Assembly: GCA_007127015.1 (NCBI GenBank) | Contig: SLAE01000024.1 | Span: forward strand, 1-12,538 | Direction of reading: 5' to 3' | DNA length: 12,538 bases | From: Desulfonatronospira sp. | GTDB taxonomy: Bacteria; Desulfobacterota; Desulfovibrionia; Desulfovibrionales; Desulfonatronovibrionaceae | Shown: in pieces, positions 1-5,998 of the stretch | How positions within the stretch are numbered: position 1 is the stretch's first letter | Layout: each line of letters starts with the position of its first letter | Made by a program: the position numbers and the translations under genes | Notes under the pieces: model-generated | Databases searched by the model: none | Seen by the model: the letters and a program-made list of their open reading frames with translations, nothing else | Told to the model about the DNA's origin: nothing

Positions 1-2942
1 CCTGTGCCTCCAGCCTTAAGAGAGATCAGAAAGATGGGTATGTCCGGGTCGTTGTTGAACCGGTCCACCTGATCCAGGCGGTCTTTACTCGAACCATCAA
101 GATAAGCAAAGGGTATTTCATTCATGCTCAGCCAGGACCTGATTATATGCAGCATCTGGACGAACTGGGAAAACACCAGGACCTTGTGGCCGTCTTCAAT
201 GATATTGGTTGTCAGATCCTTGAAAGCCTCAAATTTGCCGGAAGGCTGATTGTTGCTTAATCCGGGCATGTTGAGCTTAAGCAGCCTGGGATGGCAGCAG
301 ATCTGTCTCAGCTTGAGCAGAGCATCAAGAATTGACATCTGACTGGCGGCAATCCCTTTTTCATCCACTCTCTGCAGGACCTGTTCCTTAAGCTTTCTGG
401 CCAGTCCGGTGTACAGATCAAACTGTTCATCCATGAGCGAGGTAAAGTAGACGTTTTCAATCTTGGGAGGAAGCTCTCTGGCTACTTTGGATTTTGTCCT
501 GCGCAGTATGAAAGGTTTTACCCGGGTGCGCAGATAGTCAAGGCTTTCTTCGTCACCGTCCTTAATGGGTTTGACAAAGCCTTTCTGGAAGCCGTGCTGT
601 GAACCAAGGAATCCGGGCATCAAAAATTCGAACAAAGACCACAGTTCCAGGAGGTTGTTTTCAATGGGCGTACCGGAAAGACAGAGCTTAAAGTCTGCAG
701 ACAGCTTGCGCACTGAACGGGCGGTGATTGTATTCGGGTTTTTAATGTTTTGGGCCTCGTCCAGAATGACGGCATTGTATTGATATTCCTTGAGCTCTTC
801 AAGATCACGGCGCAGCAGGGCATAAGTGGTGATGATCAGGTCCGAGGATTTGATCTGCTTGAACATGCCCGAACGCTTGGCACCGTAGATGACCAGCCTG
901 TTCATGTCCGGAACGAATTTCCGGGCTTCACGTTCCCAGTTGGTCAGTACTGAAGTGGGTACAACAATAATAGATGGACCTTTCCTGCCTTTTTCCTTGA
1001 GCATCTGCAGAAAAGCCAGGGTCTGGATGGTTTTGCCCAGACCCATTTCGTCGGCCAGTATGCCTCCGAAGCGGTATTCATACAGAAAATTCAGATAATT
1101 AAGGCCTTGATTCTGATAGGGTCTGAGCTCGGCATTGAGACCCATGGGCGGATCGATATGTTTGATTTCCTGGAAGGACTGGATTTTTTCTCTGAGTTCG
1201 TTCCAGAAAGAATCGGCATGAACATTGTCGATGTCCTCCAGGATGTTGTCCAGAATCGGAACTTCGTGATTCTTGAACTTTTTTTTCGGAGCTTTTTCAG
1301 GATCCAGACCCATGGTCCGCAGCTTGTGTTCCAGCTTTTTTATCCATGACTCAGGCAGACTGGTATAGGAGCCGTCCTTGAGCTGGATATAGCGTTTGCC
1401 CTGGATCCAGGCTTTCCAGATCTTGTCGAAAGGCACCCGGATACCGTCGTATTCGACATTGATATCCAGGTTGAACCAGTTGTTGTCTTTAGATGATTCG
1501 ACCCTGGCCACTACGCTTGGAGGGCTGAGCCGCACCCTGTACCTGGTCAGATTTTTCTCGCCGAAGACCCTGTATTTCTCAACCAGTCTGGGATAGGCGT
1601 CCAAAAGAAAATTTATGGCTTCTTCAGGTTCCAGAAACCACATGCTGTTGTTTCTGGACTGAAATCCCATGTTTATCAGACTGGAAAGAAGCTCTTCCTC
1701 CTTGTCCTGTTCGCGGCGGACGAGAAAAGATTTGTCTTCGAACTGATAGCTGCCGGTCTGCAGGTCCTGGTCAGGACCGGACAGGGTGATTTCACCGTGC
1801 TCTGTCTCATATACGTTTTGGATCTGCAGTGTGAGCAGGCTGCCCTCCTCGTCAAGATAGAGCTTGGGATTAAACCTGGCCGGGACAAAAATGGGAGACA
1901 TCCTTTCCAGAAATTCTTCCTGGCCATATAGATCGGATGAATGAATCCTGGTCCAGACCCGGTCCAGGAATTCTGAAATTTCGCTGTGCGGAATTCTCGG
2001 CGCGTCAGAAACAAGTTCCTGGATCATTGAGGGATTAAGTCCGGTCTGCACCGGATAAAAGCTGTTCTTCCAGTACACCCACAAGGGGAGCTGGCCGTAG
2101 AAATAAACTTTTTCTCCGGATATGGAAAAAGGCAGCTTGCCTTCTCTGCCAAGCATTATATCCAGTCCCAGGCCTTCCGCTGAGAGTTTTGGCCTGAGCT
2201 GCAGGCGCATTGGGCTTGTTTCGACCCTTATCGGCTGCTCGGTATCTTCCCAAAAGAGATAGTATTCTTTTTTGATGGACCAGAAAAACCAGTTCATCAA
2301 TCCGGAAGGAATTTCCACCCGGTGACCGAAATATTCAAGGGAGTAGCCTATCTGTGTCAAAACGTCAGGCAGCTGGGGAGATATCTCACACCAGTTGGGA
2401 TTGCGGATGATCTGTTCAAGAGTTACCGGGTTGAGAACGGTGGAAAGGCCTGTTTTATTCTGCCTGGCCCGGTAAAATTCCACCTGAAGTCTGCTTGGTT
2501 CGGGAAAGAACCTGTAGACCAGATAATGCTGACCTGGTTCGGGTTCAAGAGCGTTGGAGAAATAAAGACGAAAGGTGTGATGCCAGTCCGTTCGGGTGAT
2601 AGGTGTTTCCTGATCGGAATCAGCTTTTAAACCGGACAAAAACTTAAGCGCGGTTGCTCCGATATGCCTGCATATGCCGGTGAAGGATTCCGGACAGTTG
2701 CAGTGAAAATTGATGGTTCCGCTGTCCAGATCAAGGCCGATCTCAGAGTTATAAACCTGGAAATCATCTCCCTGAATTCTTCCTTCCAGATCCAGGTAAT
2801 GTTCTCTCTGGTTAATGCTCAGCTTGTGATTGCCGTTCTCGGAATACAGCTCCTGGGCGTTTTCCAGTATATATTCCGGGATATTTTCGCTGATGAATTT
2901 TTGAATAATTTCTTTTGCTTTTTGTTCTTCAGGATTGAGCAT
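1..2942 (-). CDS. SWIM zinc-finger SNF2-family DNA helicase/ATPase, 3' end missing
   Basis: An open frame runs from ATG at 2942-2940 to the left edge, about 980 residues with no stop. An in-frame TAA lies ten codons upstream and a GAAGG Shine-Dalgarno sits 7 nt before the ATG, which fixes the start. Near the N-terminus is a SWIM zinc finger: C81-x-C83 and C91-x-H93. A long middle region without recognised motifs follows. The SNF2 ATPase begins near residue 600 with Walker A DEMGLGKT (631-638), Walker B DEAQ (728-731) and motif III SGTPIEN. The helicase C lobe runs to motif V (SLKAGGTG) at the window edge, so only roughly the last hundred residues should be missing. SNF2 enzymes are ATP-driven double-stranded DNA translocases; the SWIM domain is thought to bind DNA or protein. 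Bacterial members of this architecture have no well-defined role. It diverges from tilS across an A/T-rich gap. Family is secure; function is unknown. Confidence 0.93.
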   Translation of the reverse strand, partial: MLNPEEQKAKEIIQKFISENIPEYILENAQELYSENGNHKLSINQREHYLDLEGRIQGDDFQVYNSEIGLDLDSGTINFHCNCPESFTGICRHIGATALKFLSGLKADSDQETPITRTDWHHTFRLYFSNALEPEPGQHYLVYRFFPEPSRLQVEFYRARQNKTGLSTVLNPVTLEQIIRNPNWCEISPQLPDVLTQIGYSLEYFGHRVEIPSGLMNWFFWSIKKEYYLFWEDTEQPIRVETSPMRLQLRPKLSAEGLGLDIMLGREGKLPFSISGEKVYFYGQLPLWVYWKNSFYPVQTGLNPSMIQELVSDAPRIPHSEISEFLDRVWTRIHSSDLYGQEEFLERMSPIFVPARFNPKLYLDEEGSLLTLQIQNVYETEHGEITLSGPDQDLQTGSYQFEDKSFLVRREQDKEEELLSSLINMGFQSRNNSMWFLEPEEAINFLLDAYPRLVEKYRVFGEKNLTRYRVRLSPPSVVARVESSKDNNWFNLDINVEYDGIRVPFDKIWKAWIQGKRYIQLKDGSYTSLPESWIKKLEHKLRTMGLDPEKAPKKKFKNHEVPILDNILEDIDNVHADSFWNELREKIQSFQEIKHIDPPMGLNAELRPYQNQGLNYLNFLYEYRFGGILADEMGLGKTIQTLAFLQMLKEKGRKGPSIIVVPTSVLTNWEREARKFVPDMNRLVIYGAKRSGMFKQIKSSDLIITTYALLRRDLEELKEYQYNAVILDEAQNIKNPNTITARSVRKLSADFKLCLSGTPIENNLLELWSLFEFLMPGFLGSQHGFQKGFVKPIKDGDEESLDYLRTRVKPFILRRTKSKVARELPPKIENVYFTSLMDEQFDLYTGLARKLKEQVLQRVDEKGIAASQMSILDALLKLRQICCHPRLLKLNMPGLSNNQPSGKFEAFKDLTTNIIEDGHKVLVFSQFVQMLHIIRSWLSMNEIPFAYLDGSSKDRLDQVDRFNNDPDIPIFLISLKAGGT

Positions 2943-3193
2943 ACATCGACCTTCAACTTTCTTTCTTCGAATTTACAGATTTTTTTCTTTTCATTAAGCA
3001 CATAGTCTTGATTCTTAAACAAAAATTAAAGCTTGTTCAAGCAAAAAAAGATTTTAATGCACAGGACTTGTCTAAGGCAAGGAAAAGAATTTTTTTCATG
3101 TCTTAAGGCTTTTTTTCTTGAGCTAAAAAGGGTATTTTTTGTTTCCAGCCGACAATTGCTGCTTTGAACTCAAGGCACCAGGAATAGAATTTG

Positions 3194-3209
3194 ATTTGCA
3201 CCGGCAAAT
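3194..3209. repeat. 16-bp inverted repeat, possible operator
   Basis: ATTTGC-ACCG-GCAAAT is a perfect inverted repeat with 6-bp arms and a 4-bp centre, about 130 bp upstream of tilS and 45 bp upstream of the CRP/FNR-like palindrome. It could be a regulator half-site pair or a small hairpin. No regulator can be assigned, and a 6-bp arm pair in 395 bp may be chance. Confidence 0.3.
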
Positions 3210-3253
3210 TTTACCGCAATAAAAACTTTTGATCGTTTAACATAAAATCTATA

Positions 3254-3271
3254 TTGTGACAATACTCACAA
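3254..3271. promoter_or_regulatory. CRP/FNR-family type palindrome TTGTGA-N6-TCACAA
   Basis: Both 6-bp arms match exactly (3254-3259 and 3266-3271) around the spacer caataC. This is the core consensus recognised by CRP-type regulators. From memory, the same consensus has been proposed by comparative genomics for HcpR-like CRP/FNR regulators in Desulfovibrio-type bacteria. The centre lies about 75 bp before the tilS ATG and about 320 bp from the helicase ATG, so tilS and its downstream genes are the likelier target. It overlaps an extended -10-like sequence (repression), and it also lies upstream of TTGATA at 3281 (possible activation). The sign of regulation and the regulator cannot be read from the sequence. 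Confidence 0.55.
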
Positions 3272-3337
3272 GCAAGTTTTTTGATAAACAAGCTGATAAA
3301 GCCTGTATGTTTTTGATTTAAAAGGGTTAATTTTCTC

Positions 3338-4363
3338 ATGGCCTCTTACAGACTTCAGGATCTTCCTCCGGAATGGGCTCATTTTTGTCTCAGTATCCAT
3401 AAGTTTGTGCAAAAAGAAACAGATATCGCTCTGGAAGGTCGAAAATTGCTCCTGGCCTTTTCAGGGGGGCCTGACTCAACTGCGTTGCTGCGAGTATTTC
3501 ATTTTCTGGCTCCCGGACTGAATGTCGAGATAACAGCCGCTCATGTGCATCACGGCCTTCGGCCTGAGGCCGAACAGGAATGGGTGAGAGTCAAAGAACT
3601 TTGCGCGAATAAAAATATCCCTCTGGTCAGCTGCAGGATCGATGTGCGATCGTTCGCCCGCAGGAAAAAAAAGGGCCTGGAAGAATCCTCACGTATGCTG
3701 CGCTACAGGTTTCTTCGCAGTGCAGCCCGCAAAACAGGCGCGGAATATATTTTAACCGGACATAACTTAAATGATCTGGCCGAAGATATAATCATGCGCA
3801 TGCAAAGAGGTTCAGGCTGGCCCGCACTAGCAGGCATGCAGGCATACGTACCCGAGCTTAAGCTTCTAAGACCTTTACTTTTTACTTCAAAAAGAAAGAT
3901 TCTGGAGTTTTTAAATGTACTGGGCCAGGATTATGCTCTGGACAGTTCCAACCTTGATCCTGCATTCCTGCGCAACAGAATAAGAATGATCGTTCTTCCC
4001 GAGCTGGAAAGCATTAATCCGGGCTTTTTAAAAAACATGGCCACGCTTTGGAAATTGGGCCGGGAGGATGAGTGCTACTGGAAAGACGTTTTAAACCGGA
4101 TATGGCAAAATCTTCCTGCAGACAAAGACTTTCTGCCCGGGGATGTATTAATTGATACCTCCCGCACGGTCCGGCTTCGTCTGTACAAAAAGATGCTTGA
4201 TGCTCTGGGCCCGGGGCAGGCCCTGGCGGAAAACATCTTTGAACTGGATGCCTTGTGGGTTCAAAAAAAAACAAATACACAGATTCAGTTTCCAGGCAAT
4301 AAAGTGGGCAGGATTACCAGGCAGGGAATTGAATTTCTGATTCGATCAGGGGGGAAGGATTGA
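3338..4363 (+). CDS. tilS: tRNA(Ile)-lysidine synthetase TilS
   Basis: TilS uses ATP and lysine to convert C34 of the CAU anticodon of tRNA-Ile2 to lysidine, switching it from Met to Ile (AUA) decoding; it is normally essential and cytosolic. The 341-residue protein carries the PP-loop SGGPDS (42-47), HHGLRPEAEQ (71-80), GHNLNDLAED (141-150) followed by RGSG, LRPLL (177-181) and DSSN (202-205) leading into FLRNRIR, all in the order expected of the N-terminal synthetase domain. The region after about residue 230 is shorter and less conserved than in long TilS proteins such as that of E. coli, so a full TilS C-terminal domain is probably absent. ATG 3338 is the first in-frame start after TGA at 3314-3316; an AAAGGG is 11 nt upstream, a loose spacing. 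A CRP/FNR-like palindrome lies 67 bp upstream. Confidence 0.95.
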   Translation: MASYRLQDLPPEWAHFCLSIHKFVQKETDIALEGRKLLLAFSGGPDSTALLRVFHFLAPGLNVEITAAHVHHGLRPEAEQEWVRVKELCANKNIPLVSCRIDVRSFARRKKKGLEESSRMLRYRFLRSAARKTGAEYILTGHNLNDLAEDIIMRMQRGSGWPALAGMQAYVPELKLLRPLLFTSKRKILEFLNVLGQDYALDSSNLDPAFLRNRIRMIVLPELESINPGFLKNMATLWKLGREDECYWKDVLNRIWQNLPADKDFLPGDVLIDTSRTVRLRLYKKMLDALGPGQALAENIFELDALWVQKKTNTQIQFPGNKVGRITRQGIEFLIRSGGKD

Positions 4364-4370
4364 AGAATTA

Positions 4371-4410
4371 AGGGATTCAGGGATTGAGGGATTGAGGGAT
4401 TGAGAGATTG
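4371..4410. repeat. 8-bp tandem repeat, about five copies of AGGGATTG
   Basis: Units of 8 bp start at 4371, 4379, 4387, 4395 and 4403. The middle three are identical AGGGATTG; the first ends in C and the fifth has one substitution (AGAGATTG). A G-rich stretch (GCGGGGG-TT-GGGG) follows directly. The array begins 8 bp after the tilS stop and ends 60 bp before the next gene. Such short arrays are prone to slipped-strand copy changes. The period is not a multiple of three but the array is non-coding, so an effect on the tilS product is not expected. It is not a CRISPR array. Confidence 0.85.
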
Positions 4411-4470
4411 AGCGGGGGTTGGGGTTCTGGTGTTTATTAAAGCAAGATGGTTAAATTCAAGGGTTGAAAA

Positions 4471-4995
4471 ATGGATTTGCAATTGGCACAGGAAAAAGAC
4501 GTTGTTCTGGGCCCGGATTTTCTGACCTGGCTCTGGTACAGAAGCGAGAAGCAGAATCATGTGTTTAAAACAGAAAAAGGTGAGGAGTTTTCTCTGCATC
4601 TGGGCCAGAAGATAGTGGTCCAGGGTGGAGAAGGGGAAAGCCTGGAAAAGGCTGTCTGTTCAGGGATGCTTTCACGGCTGCAGGAAGCCAAGCTGGGTCT
4701 GCGCAACGGGAAAAAAGTGACCCAGGCCAGGGTTCAGCTGGAACAGGACAGCAATGCCTGGTCAGTGCAGATTGAGGCTGCAGGCTTTACCTGGTCCGGA
4801 TTTAAAACTCCCAGGGTGGATGTCCGGGCACAGGAAGGCGATGATCCTGACGGAATTTTTCTTGAAAAGCTTTACCTTGTGGAAAGGGCCGTACATTTTA
4901 TTGATGCTGTTTACGCGCAATTTCTCACTCTTCGTTTGTCCCCTGAATGGCCTGAAGAAGTAAAAAGCTTTAAACAGTGGCTCTATGAGGATTAG
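4471..4995 (+). CDS. Small RdgC-like protein (C-terminal-type domain)
   Basis: The protein has 174 residues with no signal peptide and no membrane segment. Its start is secure: AAGGG lies 7 nt upstream and an in-frame TGA sits at 4465-4467. Visible features are the aromatic motif FLTWLWYRSE (residues 17-26), a central EAKLGLRNGKKVTQARV stretch, and a closing FLEKLYLVERAVHFID...LRLSPEW...FKQWL segment. I recognise this pattern, from memory, as that of delta-proteobacterial proteins annotated as recombination-associated RdgC. E. coli RdgC is a ring-forming DNA-binding protein of about 300 residues that restrains RecA-dependent recombination. Here only the part resembling its C-terminal half is present, so DNA binding in the RdgC manner is unproven. 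It lies between tilS and the sucrose genes, 107 bp and 88 bp from each. The CDS is sure; the family name is tentative. Confidence 0.75.
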   Translation: MDLQLAQEKDVVLGPDFLTWLWYRSEKQNHVFKTEKGEEFSLHLGQKIVVQGGEGESLEKAVCSGMLSRLQEAKLGLRNGKKVTQARVQLEQDSNAWSVQIEAAGFTWSGFKTPRVDVRAQEGDDPDGIFLEKLYLVERAVHFIDAVYAQFLTLRLSPEWPEEVKSFKQWLYED

Positions 4996-5083
4996 CTCCT
5001 GAACAGGCTTTGGTAAACAGTACTTAATTTTAATAAATAGTATTGAAAGTATTTTTTCAGGACTTAAACAAGGATGATAATGC

Positions 5084-5998
5084 ATGCAGGGCAAAAGTGA
5101 CTTTGGCAGGATATCAGTTTTCGGTGAAGTTCTGTTCGATGTATTTCCTGATGAAACCAGAATAATCGGCGGAGCACCCTTCAATGTGGCCTGCCACTTA
5201 AGAGGACTTGGGCCTGATCCTTCGTTCATTTCCAGAATCGGGGCTGATGATCCCGGCTGTGAGGTTTTGCGGCATATGGTCAAATGGTCCATGTCCACTA
5301 AGCAGCTGCAGGTTGATGAACACAGGCCGACAGGCATGGTCCTGGTGAATTTCAAAAACGGTGAGCCATATTATGAAATCCGCGAACATGTCGCTTTCGA
5401 TCAGATCATGATGCCCGAACCTGAAGCTGATTCTCCGGAAAAAGTCGCAGCTTTCTACCACGGCACTCTGGCAGCCAGAAACAAAGTATCTCGAGACACT
5501 TTGTATGCGCTGGCCCGCAGCAGGTATCAAAAGATTTTTTGTGATATCAATCTTCGCGATCCGTGGTGGACCAGAGATCTTATCAGGGATATTCTTTCAT
5601 GGTGTAATTTTCTCAAGGTAAATCTTGATGAGCTGGAGCAGGTGGCCAGGATTACAGGGGTTCAAAATACTGAAACAGTAAAGAAAGCGAGAGCGGTTCA
5701 GGAAAAAGTCGGACTTGACTGTCTGGTTCTTACTATGGGGGCTGAAGGGGCCATACTTTTTCCTGATGGAAAGGATCAGTTGTTTTCTCCTTCCCCGGAA
5801 ATTGAGGGCTTTAAGGATGCCGTTGGTGCGGGAGATGCCTTCAGCGCGGTTTTTTTGCTGGGCATTGTCAGAGGCTGGTCCTGGGAAAAAATTCTGCAGC
5901 GGGCTGTATATATGGCAGCAGAAGTCTGCACGATTAAGGGAGCCATGCCAGAAGATATGAACTTTTATAGATATTTCAGCAGGGAATGGGGTATGTAG
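5084..5998 (+). CDS. PfkB-family sugar kinase, probable fructokinase
   Basis: The predicted reaction is ATP + fructose to fructose-6-phosphate in the cytosol. The 304-residue protein has the ribokinase/PfkB fold markers: an N-terminal GEVLFDVFPDE (14-24), the sugar-binding GGAPFNVA (29-36), DINLRDPWW (154-162), KVNLDELE (178-185) and the ATP/anion-hole signature DAVGAGDAF (245-253), with D251 as expected catalytic base. The GEVLFDVFP...GGAPFNVA pairing is typical of bacterial fructokinases. Start ATG 5084 follows an in-frame TAA at 5078-5080, with AAGG at 5070-5073. The TAG stop is followed with no gap by the SPS start. Sucrose synthase two genes downstream releases free fructose, which supports the substrate call. 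A weak promoter-like TTGGTA at 5010 with an A/T-rich -10 region is the only candidate for a separate promoter. An adenosine or other PfkB kinase is less likely. Confidence 0.9.
   Translation: MQGKSDFGRISVFGEVLFDVFPDETRIIGGAPFNVACHLRGLGPDPSFISRIGADDPGCEVLRHMVKWSMSTKQLQVDEHRPTGMVLVNFKNGEPYYEIREHVAFDQIMMPEPEADSPEKVAAFYHGTLAARNKVSRDTLYALARSRYQKIFCDINLRDPWWTRDLIRDILSWCNFLKVNLDELEQVARITGVQNTETVKKARAVQEKVGLDCLVLTMGAEGAILFPDGKDQLFSPSPEIEGFKDAVGAGDAFSAVFLLGIVRGWSWEKILQRAVYMAAEVCTIKGAMPEDMNFYRYFSREWGM

Larger units (their letters stand above)
2943..3337. other. A/T-rich divergent intergenic region between the helicase gene and tilS
   Basis: This 395-bp stretch separates two divergent genes and should hold both promoters. 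It is strikingly A/T-rich, with many A and T tracts (around 3041-3049, 3090-3130 and 3277-3282). It has no credible ORF or RNA gene. Two structured sites stand out near tilS: an inverted repeat at 3194-3209 and a CRP/FNR-type palindrome at 3254-3271, listed separately. Possible but weak tilS promoter elements are TTGATA at 3281-3286, and an extended -10-like TG-T-GACAAT at 3255-3263 that would overlap the palindrome. On the minus strand a TTGAAC hexamer 17 nt before TAAGAA (region 3015-3040) could serve the helicase. None of these hexamers is strong enough to annotate alone. Confidence 0.7.

Noticed and set aside
3031..3042. Palindrome GCTTG-TT-CAAGC as operator or terminator
   Set aside because: Only 5-bp arms in A/T-rich sequence with no second copy; too weak to separate from chance.
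3057..3167. 36-codon ORF (plus strand) in the divergent intergenic region
   Set aside because: No convincing ribosome binding site, low-complexity Phe/Leu-rich product from T-tracts, and no recognisable similarity.
1..3337. Helicase as part of a phage-defence island
   Set aside because: SNF2 helicases occur in some defence systems, but no methylase, nuclease, PLD or other defence partner is visible here and the 3' neighbours are outside the window.
4371..4410. CRISPR-like array
   Set aside because: Units are 8 bp and contiguous with no spacers, and there are no cas genes; it is a simple tandem repeat.
4285..4599. Long antisense frames across the tilS end, the 8-bp repeat and other genes
   Set aside because: They mirror real genes or the repeat (giving repetitive Ser-Leu-Asn-Pro text), lack ribosome binding sites, and show no family motifs.
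4994..5015. Small hairpin CCTG-AA-CAGG after the RdgC-like gene as a terminator
   Set aside because: The stem is only 4 bp (6 with a bulge) and no T-run follows, so co-transcription into the kinase gene cannot be excluded on this basis.
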